Source: Pisaster brevispinus
Lineage: Eukaryota > Echinodermata > Asteroidea > Forcipulatida > Asteriidae
Length of the DNA: 64,000 nt
Assembly: GCA_023634235.1 (NCBI GenBank)
Contig: JAMKCF010000006.1
Coordinates: forward strand, 4,247,421-4,311,420
Direction of reading: 5' to 3'
The notes beneath the pieces were generated by a model. The model did no database searches. It saw nothing but the letters and a program-made list of their open reading frames with translations, and had not been told where the DNA came from. How positions within the stretch are numbered: position 1 is the first letter of the stretch; every line of letters starts with the position of its first letter. The position numbers were made by a program, and so were the translations under genes. Of this stretch, positions 35,660-47,100 are shown in pieces.

Positions 35660-35990
35660 TTGATTTGAATAATGTCTGGTATAATGACTCGCTTACTCAC
35701 AAGTTATCGTCTAAATTTGAATTCCTCAGACTATAGAGACAGTTGCTGTGTCAAATGGTTCAGGGCAAGCTTTTGTATAGCAACCTCTAGATGAGCAAAC
35801 CCAGGTACCACTGTGCCAAACAAACTCATTCAAAATTTGTGTATCAGGTGTACGCTGTCTCTACCGTAACTACGCAAAAGCTAAACTTCAAATCATGTGA
35901 CACAGCAACTGTCTCATTAGACTGAGGCATTCACATTTAAGTGTTCACTCGTGACTAAGCAAGTCATTGTACCAGACATTCAAATCTAAC
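35660..35990. repeat. Foldback element, arms about 95 bp
   Basis: GATTTGAATAATGTCTGGTA (about 35661) through AGACAGTTGCTGTGTCA (about 35736-35754) is mirrored by TGACACAGCAACTGTCTC through TACCAGACATTCAAATC (about 35895-35989). Arm identity is about 85% by eye. The spacer is about 140 bp with no ORF. Confidence 0.75.
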
Positions 35991-36072
35991 TCACATTATT
36001 TTGGCTTGCTTAAATCCTAAAAGAAAAATCCATGGAGACGAACTGTGTTAAAGTACGCATAGAATGGGAGCC

Positions 36073-36511
36073 TTGGGGACACTAGGTGGCAGCAGACTTA
36101 CCAGGTGAACTTTCCATCGGTTACGTAGTTCTAAGCAAAAGCATTTTCAGTAAACAACCTGGTAAATCTGCTGCCAGCAGGGATGTGATAGGCTGTTGGA
36201 AAAAAAAACTTAACTGGGAGCGCAAAGCGCGAAAGCTTGCGAGGGCGAAAACTTGCGAGCTCGAAGCCTACTTACATACATTTATCTTTTGTTGTAAAAG
36301 CCCTAATCTGCACTCTGGGGCATTCTATTTGGTTTTATCTTCATGTTTTTTTATGGTCTTAATAAAAAAAAAAATCTTTGTTTATCTTTGTTTTTGTTGT
36401 TGTTGTTGTTTTGGGGTTTTTTTTTTGGGGGGGGATGAAAAAACAAACGGATTTCCGGGGAAAAAAACGGAGAAATCACATCCCTGTGCCAGCTACATGT
36501 AGTGTCCCCAA
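36073..36511. mobile_element. MITE of the GGGGACACTAGGTGGCAGCAG family, split by a nested MITE
   Basis: The left end TTGGGGACACTAGGTGGCAG and the right end GCCAGCTACATGTAGTGTCC with CCAA are inverted ends. Removing the insertion at 36178-36486 and one target copy leaves an element of about 124 bp, similar in length to 21777-21905. Confidence 0.7.
36178..36486 (+). mobile_element. MITE with CAGGGATGTG ends and 6-bp target duplication (nested)
   Basis: TIRs CAGGGATGTG (36178-36187) and CACATCCCTG (36477-36486) are flanked by TGCCAG on both sides (36172-36177 and 36487-36492). It is a reverse-oriented relative of 6905-7299 and shares the TACTTACATACATTTATCTT region. Confidence 0.85.
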
Positions 36512-37193
36512 CATTCTCCTGTTATATCACATTTTCCAACAGAATTATGACCTTTAACATACACACATACAAATTACAGTTTATTATAACTTTCACCAAA
36601 ATACACACCTATTGTGTCATACATATTTTCATTTCATATCTTTTTATTGCACAATGAATTTGTTTGCAATTTTCTTAAGAGACCGTGTGCAGTTCCGACA
36701 TTTCCCCTGAGAATTTCCGTTAGCCCAGACAAGATGTCTACATTAGATCTAGAGGAGGGGAATCGCTTTGGAAAAAGGCAGTAGCTTTTGTTTCCATGGG
36801 TGCATTTAAGCAGTCGTAACGAACAGCTGTTTCGGTTGAATTGGCCATTGGTGAATCACTAACCAAAACAGTTATTGGCTACAGCCGCGAAAACACACCA
36901 TATGTACGTACATGAGCAGAACTGCCAACATTTGCATCTTGCAATCGGGGAGATTTTTGACAACAATCAGGAAGATATTTAGAAAGGGAACAGGTTTCCA
37001 AAAAAAAAAATCGGGTAGATTTTCAACTTTGTTCATCGGAACATGGAAAGATTAGTTTATTTTCTGGGACCTTTCTGCAGAATCAGGGATAGTTGGCAGC
37101 TCTGCATGTAGAAAAACAACTTTCCCCTGCTGCAAAAATCTATGAGTAAAACGTAAATAATGTGAGCGTAAGTTTGTTTGCTCATGGATTAAA

Positions 37194-37450
37194 TTTTTTC
37201 AATGGCCTCCCTGCGAAACTCAAACACCCTTTGCCTCCCTTTCTAGCCAGTTTTAAACAACAGTTTAAGAATTGGAGACTTTAACGTATGGTACATGCAA
37301 GGTTTGTTTGTTTTTTTACTGTGTATATAGGCCTATCTAGTCCGTGCAATTTTTTAAAGGTTTATCTGTTCTGTTAATTGTTTATACTCTTTGTAATATC
37401 TTTGGACATGTATTGTTTTGTACATTTTTTCTATTTTTATACATTAATGA
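37194..37450 (+). pseudogene. Non-LTR retrotransposon remnant: reverse-transcriptase ORF C-terminus and 3' UTR
   Basis: The frame at 37194-37283 reads FFNGLPAKLKHPLPPFLASF then KQQFKNWRL and a stop, the typical last residues of a LINE ORF2. A T-rich 3' region follows. Everything upstream of the C-terminus is absent. Confidence 0.55.
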
Positions 37451-37569
37451 ATGTTTGAAAATTGCTGGGCACCTTTAAAAAAACAGTGTTCCACTGAAAT
37501 GTTTCCCCAGGATAAACAAGACATAAAATAAATAAACAAAACAAAAATATAGTAAACACATACCTGAGA

Positions 37570-37696
37570 TGATGTGCTGGGTTTTTGAAACTGTGACAAG
37601 TCCATGTGTACTCAATGTTTGCGTTCTCTCACTGTCACTACATAACATGTTATGCACGAGTGGGACGCTATCTTTACAGTCCGATGGAGTGTTCAT
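37570..37696 (-). other. Candidate first exon (ATG plus strong donor) between the UBXN6 paralogues
   Basis: An open frame from ATG at 37696 runs 42 codons (MNTPSDCKDSVPLVHNMLC...) to a CAG/GTATGT donor after 37570. It lies about 480 bp downstream of the UBXN6 stop, where a promoter of the next minus-strand gene could sit. Joined to the UBXN6-like exon starting at 29057 it hits a stop, so it could only be an untranslated or upstream-ORF exon there. It may be chance. Confidence 0.25.
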
Positions 37697-38178
37697 GTTA
37701 GTCTCGTTTCAACCTGAGCAATCTTGCAAAGGTAACTGTCTGAGGATCGAGTACCTGTCTTATCAGCTTTTTAACGCGGTTCGCCACAACTGCTGATTCT
37801 CTTCACTGACAGGGGTCAAGCGTGCAACACTTTCAATGAGTCACCCCACAGCAGCCAAGCAGACGAATACCAGGAATATAAATGCACGACACAATCTGAA
37901 CAGCAACAGCTTGTTTACATTCGGTAATGGGGTTTTGATGTGCTGGACTTTTGGACTTGTAGTGGCGAATGTGATTGGGTCTATCCGAACATTTTCATGG
38001 TAGAAAAACTAAGCAGAAATTAAACTTTGTACTTTTTTTTTGTTTCTCTGAATTCATTAATCAGTTTTATCTTTTGTGGCACATCAAAGTCCTCTTTTCC
38101 ATAAGATCTCTCATTCCAAGTTTTGCAGAAGGATTGTCCAAAATAAACATGATAGGCAAAACAGTCGCACGATTACTT

Positions 38179-41100
38179 TTATAAACTTTGAATCGACGAC
38201 ATGAATTCCGGTTTTAGATAATCCTTCTGCTGCACGGTGCCCTGCGCAGCGGTGATCTCTGCCATGATGGCTGCATCCCAAGAGAAGTTGACGACAGCTG
38301 CTGGAGCCTGTTAAACAAAACACAGACAGAATTAACAAACTGAAGTTAAAAGTCATCAACTTGAGTTGAAAGTAACTAACTTGAGTTAAAAGTAACTAAT
38401 GTTAGTTGAAAGTAACCAACTTGAGTTAAAAGTAACTGACTTGAGTTAACAGTAATCATCTTGGGTTAAGAGTAGTTAACTTAGGTAATAATAAGTAAGT
38501 AAGTAAGTAATAATAATAATAACAATAATAATAAAGGATCTTAATGGTAGGGTCATACTTTGGCAATGAGTGTGGGTTTGAGTCCCTGTCGTAACACTTG
38601 TGTCCTTGAGCAAGATACCTTACCATAATCAGCTTTGTCCTTTGGATGGGACATTAAGCTGTTTTTCCCCCGTGTACTAGGATTGGTAGTGCACGTAACA
38701 AAACCGAGAACAAATATTGTGGAAGAGTAGGGGTTACCCCCGGATGTTTCTGGTTCACATAACAAGCCTCCTTGTTTACAGGTTTCCTTAGGCTTGTGAG
38801 CTACAGTGATTAAGTTCACTTATGAGGCACCCTTAGTTTCATTACCAGAAATATACAATAATAAGAATAACAACAGCCTACCAATCTGAGTTCAGCTAAG
38901 CTGCACTCCTCCTCACTGAACTTCCTCCCTGTGGCATCGGTCAGGACAAACGGCTGCCAGTCGTTTACCAGCGTGTTCCTGGTAAACTCAAACAACGCTG
39001 ATAGCTTCTCAGTGGCATGGAAAGTTCCTTGAAGGTTAAAAGCAAAAATGCAAACATTTCAGGAAAAAACCACACTCTCACTGTTGTAGTTTGTGAGACA
39101 GAAAGTGATGAAGCGAGAGCTAATGAAGATGACTTCAACAACTTTATTCTACAATATTTATTGTTTATTTTACTCCACTTCTTAAAAATGCAACAAATAA
39201 ACTGATGTTATTCACACTGGTGGTACGCCAAAACTAAATCAACTACTTTAGTCCAGCGAATGAAATTTTCTGTGTGCCACCATCTTTTTATGTTTATGTA
39301 GCTAGGGCGATGGTTGTGCGTACACACCTACGCGAAAGTATTACGTTTGCTTCAAAAAGTATGCATGGTAGACTGTTGCACCTGCGACAGTCTACCATGC
39401 ATGCATATTTCCCCTGTAAATGAATACCAGTGTAAAAATAGCTTCTTGCACTTGATGGTATATGGAACCAGTGAGAATTGGGCTCTCAATCATGAATATG
39501 TATGAGGTAAAGTAATTTTATACAAATACCTTGTAGAAGAATACCGTCGGGGAAACGAACTCTGATGAGAGCGTAGTGATACCGGCGCAGATTTCTCTGT
39601 ATCTCTGCCTCCCTCATGGTTTTCGTTCGCAGCTGAGCGTTGCGCTCTACTTCCTCTGTCCTGCAACATGGAGATGAAAATTCGTTCAATTTTGGGAGCA
39701 CGTATTCCTGAAATATTTACTTTGTGGTATTAATGATTGAATTCCAACTGGTTCCCACTGCAATGTGTTAGCGGCGGTTGGGTTGGCGTTTGGTGGTATC
39801 TTTCTTTGTCTTCCACCTCTGGGACCCCAGTTCGAATCCCGCCGGGGGCACTATGTGGATTGGGTCTTCAGTACCTATCTGATTGCATGGGTTTTCCCTG
39901 GAATAATTCTCTGGGATTGTCCTCCCACATCTAAAACTGAAACTTCCTTCTTTGTCTTCTCCCCATTGGGTTCTTGGCTGGTATACATGGTATAGTGGTT
40001 AAGTTCACTTTTCTGAGAGTCCTTTACTTCACAACCAAAATAAATGAAATGAAATGAGATGAAAGCTTTAGGGGGAATAAACGACCCTTGGGTTCCCCAT
40101 CTACAGGCCAAGCAGCATTGAGTAGCATCCAACTCAAGTCAGTCACCTGCACTGGTTGGGTTCAACGGTGGGGAGAAAATGGTGGGGCAATCAGGAGAAG
40201 AAAAAAACACCTTACAAGTAGCTATCTTGGTGATGGGGTGGGGGGGGGGTGTCATGAAAACCAGAGAACAGAAAATTACTTTCATGTTCCAAACGGCGAT
40301 GCGTCAACTTTGCCTTTCAAATCTCAAATTTACCCAAAATGTTTCAGATGTAGTGCCATTATTATTTTGTTTGTTCTGTTATAACTGGTTTTTCTAAGGA
40401 GAATGTGCAATGCACACTTTGAACAAGGTATTCTATACTGCTGTTTTATGATGGAAAATTATCCTATACTGCTGTTTTATGATGGAAAATTATCTGAAAA
40501 ACACTTTGCTTGAGTATGGCAGTTAAAAGTTGTGCCACAGTCATTGCTTTGTTATTCCTTACTCCCATGGCCTTTTTACAGGCCTTTTTTTACCAACAGG
40601 TGACTTCAACCCTCCAACATCCTCCTCTCTCATGTCTCTTCACACCAAACTGTTTGACCCAGTGATAAGCAAATTGTTATTTGGCAAACAAATGCAGAAG
40701 GATTTGGGAGGGTGAGGGGTTAATCAGTGATTACGTGACAGTTGCCTAGCTCGAGCAGAATGTAAATTTCTCTGATGAAAAAAAAAGAAAAGGGAAAAGT
40801 ACCTGAGTTGTTGTTCTCTTTTGACCTCTTCCGATGTGACTCTGTAGAAGTCTTGAGGAAGCTGGAACCGAGTTGCGTGGCTGGACGCTCGATACACCTT
40901 CACGCCGCGGTGGAGGGTCGCTTTAACGGGCTCGGTGCTTCTTAAGATCTCACAGGATGACCGTAGACGTTCTATGTTAACTATTGCATCTGATGACATG
41001 ACGAGGAAACTTTCCTCTTGGTCTGTGAGAGTTCAGAGGGCAGTAAGCATTGAGTAAGATACAAGGCATGGGAATAAAGACCAGTTGAAACATGTCAAAG

Positions 41101-44100
41101 GTCAGGCAAATTTGACAAATTTCCTTCGTGCTTGTGAAAAGTGTCTGGAAATTCGTAGCTGTAGGTGTAACACACTTTTGCAGGAGAACCGGGGAAGGTC
41201 AATTTGCTTTGGACTATACAGCCTGTGCTGCCAAGTACGTAGTGTACCAAGCTAAACCAATCACAAGAACCAATTCTGCCTGAAAAGGTACCCATCTACT
41301 CCTGGACGCAGAGAAGCAATCAAAGTTTAGTATCTTCCTTAAGGACATAACTGTCAAGCACCAAAGTGTACAAAGTGCATCAAGGTAAATCAATCACAAG
41401 GACCAATACCGCCCTCAAAGGTACCCATCCACTCCTGGACGAAGAGAAGCAATCAAAGTTTAGTATCTTCCTTAAGGACATGAGTGTTGTGAACCCACAC
41501 TCTGATGACAGTGTCAATTGACTTTTGAGTCCAGTGCACTATACCACGACTCTCCTAGTCTTGGTTCCAAGATGATCCAGTTGTGTAGTTAGAACACATG
41601 AAGTCACAAACACCTAACCACTGTCTCAACCGCTATCACCCCGTGAACTGCTCGCCACAAGAGGAGATAGCGGTTACAGGAATGATAGTGCCCTCTAGTG
41701 GCAAGCGGTGCGTGGGATGATACTGATAGGGGTATAGATGGCGGTTAGGTTTTCGCGACTACACACGGTCGTGACTGCACAACAGGAGTGTCTTGTCTTG
41801 GAACCAAGACTACAACACTCCGTGAATGTAGAATGCGACTGACCTTGATGAGGCAGCATCCTAGGGAAGAAACCCACAGCTTGCAGGAACTCGTGAGACC
41901 CTTCAAGACTCGCCACCTTCTCCGTGTACGCCTTGTTACCTACTCGGATCTTATGGTACTTCTCTTCAGTAGGATTATTGCACACATTGTCGATATACCT
42001 GATTAAAAATAAATATATGTATATTTTTGCAAGAGAACCGGGGAATATGAATATTCTTCACTCCTCTAAGAGGTTATGCTCAGCAATCCCTGAGCACCCC
42101 ATGGTTGCATTCCACTGCCCTAAATACCTAGAAGACATTCTAGTCAGGGCCAAACTCCCCCCAGGTACAGGCCAAACACCACCCTCAACAGAGATACAAG
42201 GTTGTCACAAATGTACCCGCTCTAAATGTAGAACATGTCTCTACATCAAACCTGCACTTAAAGTGAAGAGTCATAGCACTGGCCCTTCTTACAATATCAA
42301 GACCGACTCCCAATGTAACACGCCCAATGTAGTCTATGTTATATCCCGTAAGAGATGTGGACTACAATATGTGGGAGAGACTAGACTATTTCCATTGTCT
42401 TCACCACATCGCACACACTGCTCAGCTCATATGCCATGATATCCTAAGCTGGACCATCCCACACAGCATAGAGGGGGTGTCAATCAACATGGGACAGTGA
42501 TTCGGATAGAAGGGGCAGGACAAACTTCGTCCAGCATCCTTTGTGTACAAAATCAGTACGTCAATTGTCAACATGGTCAATGGCAGATGAAAAGAAGTTT
42601 ATAAAACTTAATTAATTAAGCAAACAAAATAAGCTTCAATTAACCCAGGCAATACCTGGACATATTAACAACACACTTAAATAAAACAAAAAAATTATCG
42701 CAAAACAAACACTTTTAACCAGCAGAAAAAAAATTGTTAGCATGAGCTGACGATGTACCATGGAGAGTGCAACCAAACAGGTCCCCCGCTGCAGGAACTA
42801 AGTACTGCAGATATTCGATTGGAAGTTTTTATTTTTTAAGATTGATGTAAATTTAAGTTACCACAGAGTTGACCATAGAGAGAACTTTGATGGACTTGGG
42901 ACAGTGTCCAGCCAGAACACCATTAGGGTTGGCCTTGGGAATAACTTCAACCTACATATACATAGCATATCGTCGTCATCTATTATTTTTTTAAAGGAGA
43001 GAAAAACATATTTTTGAACTGAATATCTCAACTACATTTAAAATGGATTTTAACTTACTTGCACATGATCTCTATCCCCACTAGACGTTTTTCCTTGTCT
43101 TTGTTCAGAGTGTGAATCATCTTAGCTGAGGCCTCGATAGGTTTTTCTGGAAGAAGCTGCTCATCCCCCAAAATAGGAAATAAAAAAACGTTATTAATCT
43201 CCATCTCCGACAAGACATCACATACACCAGGGCCTAATTTCATAGAGCTAAAAAAGTTTATAAGCACAAAACAATCATGCTTACCAGTGTAAGGTTACCA
43301 GCAAAAATACCATGTCATTTGTACTATTTGTGACTGGTTTTGTGCTAACTTTTGCTCAGCAGAAATGTGTCAAGCAAATATTTTTTTGGCCCCCAGCTTT
43401 CAAACTTAGTTGAAGTTGTCTCATAGTGTTGTAATACCTTGTTGTGTGTTTTTATGTACATTTTTATGTGTGGGTCTTTTGTATTTATTTATTTTTTCAC
43501 TTTTTGACAGACAAGGTTGTCACACAATTAAAGGGGCTGTGTCGTCATCCATAGATGAGACATGGGGGGCGCATGCATGAAGTAACTTGGTGAGAGTTCG
43601 AAATTCCATGTACAGCCACAGGCCTGCTTTGATCATGACGACACAGCCCCCTTTAACCACTGCGACAGGAGTGCACTGGACTCGACTTCTAGTGGTTAAG
43701 TCATCGGGGTGTGGGTTCGAACCCTGGTCATGACACTTGTGTCTTTGAGCAAGACACTTTTGTTTCTCTTCACCCAGGGCTAAATGGGTACCTGTGAGGG
43801 CAGAGATGGTTCATGTGATTGATTTAGCTTGGTGCGCTACATTCTTGGCAGCACAGGCTGTATACTCCCAAGGGAGCTGAGATGGTTTAATGAATGAAAT
43901 AAATGGCCTGATTACCATGGTTACTGGGTTAATAACGTTCATGCGCCATAAGAGTCAAAATTGGCAAATACTGGAGCAATATAAATGTGTGGCAGACATG
44001 GCAGATGGACACAGCATCTTACCCCTAATAATATAACAAAGAGCAGGGCTTGAACCTGCAATCTCCAGAGTAGTGTGCCAGCACTTTACCAACTGAGCTA

Positions 44101-47100
44101 TCTTGCCCTATGTTGGCGGTCCCCCTACTTTGTCAATGTCTTTGTTTGGGGGTGCCAGTCAGAAGCCATCCAACCTGTAACTGCCATATAGCCGTATAGC
44201 CAGTGATCACACCCAAGTTTACGATACAAGCGGCAGCAGAGGGATCACCTATGTGTGTAGTGGGGATGTGACTTTTCTTTTTTCAAATATCAAACAACGA
44301 ATATGTTGACAAGTCCATGAAGCTTACCCTTGTGAGTAGACACCCTTGTAGGTGTTCATCCACACTAGATCTGGGAATCACACTTGAACATCCCATGGGA
44401 CACTCGAAGAAGATGCCGCTGACGGACACTGGGGCGTGGTCATCATGGAAGGATGGCTGCTCAGGAGATGCCTTGCCTCCCGATGCCTTCGGAAGATGGG
44501 AGATGAAAAGACATGGGTGTAAGTATGTCTGGGCTGTGTGGGGGGTGGAGGGGTTAATGTGGCTTTGCCAGCTGACAACTCCCTTCAAACAAATTGCACA
44601 TTGCAGACAAAATGTGTAGCTGTGTTTCAAAGCTAGAAATTTTTAACCCTCCTACTGTCTGACCGCTCAATATTATCCGGATGGTTTTGAAAGATAGATT
44701 CACTATGCCAGCCTGTAATATAACATAGTGGTAAATGCATGCGATGCTATTTTGCCATACAAAACATGTTTAGCCGAATGGATTTGAATGGCTGTTCAAT
44801 TTTGCATATGTTATGAAAAGTAGGCATTGCAATCACCCTAATCTACTTTTGGGTTGAACAAAGAAAATTTGACTAGAGCGGGATTTGAACCAACGACCTA
44901 CGGTTTAACATGCCGGCGCTCAACCTAAAATTATTTAAAAATTCACCCAGTAGTCAGTTTCCCTCTTGGTTTATAACTTGAATTTTAAATTACCTGAGAT
45001 GTTTTGGAAGTTTGTCCAATACCGCCTGATGCCTCTTTTTCTGCTTTGATCTCGGCCAGGGCTACAGAAAAAAAATCAAACAAAATTCAAGGAAATATTT
45101 TGATAAAACATCAGGTAAATTATGATTGGTTGCAGACAAATATTAGGGATATTAGGGATGTCCATTTGATGCACAGAAAGGTAAAAAGCAAAAAAAACCA
45201 CAAAGGTCTTCTGAAAGGTCCGTTTAAGGGAACACTAAAACATTATTCTTTGAAATGGTAATGTACAGTAGTTAAAACTATTTCAATTTTAAAAGTGAAT
45301 GTTTTTTTTTGTCTGTGTGATTTTTTGTTTTATTTAAGTGTTACATACTAAGTGTGGACCTGAGAACAAAAGAGGTCCACACAATGTAGCGACTTGGAAT
45401 CACTATGTGGACTGAAACCCGTCCACACAGTGTTTTTCCCAGCATTGAATTGTTTTCTTTTCTTAAGTGTACAGAGCAGAGAGTGTACAAAGCAGAGAGT
45501 CCAGAGTGTGTATGCAGTTTACAGATGGGTGTGAATGTTTCTGTACTCCACCATCTAGGGCAATATACAATGTGGTTCCCGTCACCTTTTGCTTTGATTG
45601 CTCTGGCAGATGCAGATAAAGGCCTATCTGGTTGCAGCCTAGCGAGGGCAGCCTCGCCGGCTCGCTGGGCACTGGCAGCTGGGGCCACTCTCGCTGCTAC
45701 TGGCTTGGTATTTGTGGCAACAGGCCTGAATTTGTAAAAATAAAACAATAATTTTTTTTTTAAAAGAGAACATAATCATTTAAATTTGAAAAATCCAATT
45801 TAAAGAGTATTAAAAGGAATAATCTTTTAGCTAAATATGAAGTACATTCCCTTAATAATATCAGAGTCAAATACTCAGCCTACAGATGAAGTTTCCTGTT
45901 GATTTTGACTGCTGAAAAAAGGTTGCGAGTTCTCAGCAACCGTTACAGTTCTTTCATAATGGGCTTGTAGGCCGATGCAGGAAACAAGTTGCTCTATATC
46001 ATGTATATACTATTTTATTGTGCTCCTAAAAAATTGATATCAATCAATAACAAAACATTGATTACTTTTCAGAAAGCTTGCTGATTATAAAGTTCATTCA
46101 CGACGCCAGAGAAAATTTTAATCTGAAACTTGTCTAGGAAACTCCATTTGTCAGCAAGGCCAGGACATCCAGAAGCTGGTCACACTGCCCCCTTAGCAAG
46201 CTCACCCCCAACAATGTCATCCCCAAACAAACTCGCCGTGGGTATTTACAATCTGGCCCCAAGCAAATTAAAATTATTGAATTTGCCTGGGTGACTTTGT
46301 CCGGGGTGAGACTGTTACTAGGCATGACAGGGAGAAGAGCTTGTTTGGGGACAAGCTTGTATGTTATTGTTAGGGCGAGGTGACCAGCATTTGGACATCA
46401 ACTAGTCTATGATAGTACTCTAGTAAATATCTGACACTTCGGCACCTCGCAAACTTGGCACCCACAAACTCGGTACCTTGCAAACTCGGCACCCACTCGG
46501 CACCAAGAATGTCGGCACCATACAAACTCGGCACCGGCTTATTTTTTATTAACAAACTCTGCCCCAAAGCAATCACTACCTGTTGGCAGGAAGGGTCAAG
46601 TGGTTAATTAAAGTAACGTCCATGTTTGTACTTACGCAGTAAAAATGATTGAACGGGATGTTTCGATCCTTTCTCTATACCAGGTTTTTCGATTTAAAAT
46701 AATGCAAACGAGGAATGTCAAAAGATCATCCCATGACAACTTTCTTATTATTATTAATATTATTATTATTTATTCGGCCATTTCACAAAGAACAATAACA
46801 ATACATGTAATTGCAAATAAGATTATAGTAATAGGAAACAAATTTTAAACAAATATGTTGAACAGAACTACATGAAGGCATACATGCTAAATAATGGCAA
46901 CTAAAGCACTGGTCCTGAATGAAGATGACTGACATAAGGTTTGGATACAACAAGAAACATGTGAAGAAGAGATGAGAGAGTATGGTAGATTGGGAAAGGA
47001 CATGAAACAGGGTGGGAGAGGGAAGAGCAGGGAACTAGGGACAGAGACAACCCATTTCAAGCTGGCCAGGATTAACAACAGAGTACTTAAACCCTGTGAC

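Larger units (their letters stand above)
29027..38178. other. Gene-poor spacer between the two UBXN6 paralogues
   Basis: About 9 kb. It holds the 5' untranslated part of the UBXN6-like exon up to its acceptor (29057/29058), and possible upstream untranslated exons. Then come MITEs, a SINE fragment, a LINE C-terminus, foldbacks, and G and AAT runs (31889-31902, 33071-33126, 33475-33488). Apart from the candidate exon at 37570-37696 I find no exon with convincing borders. Confidence 0.5.

Noticed and set aside
39361..39402. microRNA precursor
   Set aside because: The stem is only 16 bp and perfect; precursors normally have about 30 bp with bulges.
41783..41823. Short hairpin GGAGTGTCTTGTCTTGGAAC with its complement, near UBXN6 exon 6
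   Set aside because: Pairing has several mismatches and no second copy or function could be argued from sequence.
41924..42439. Host gene with Cys-rich domain
   Set aside because: Motifs match the Penelope-like endonuclease region, the frame breaks, and it is antisense in a UBXN6 intron overlapping exon 6.
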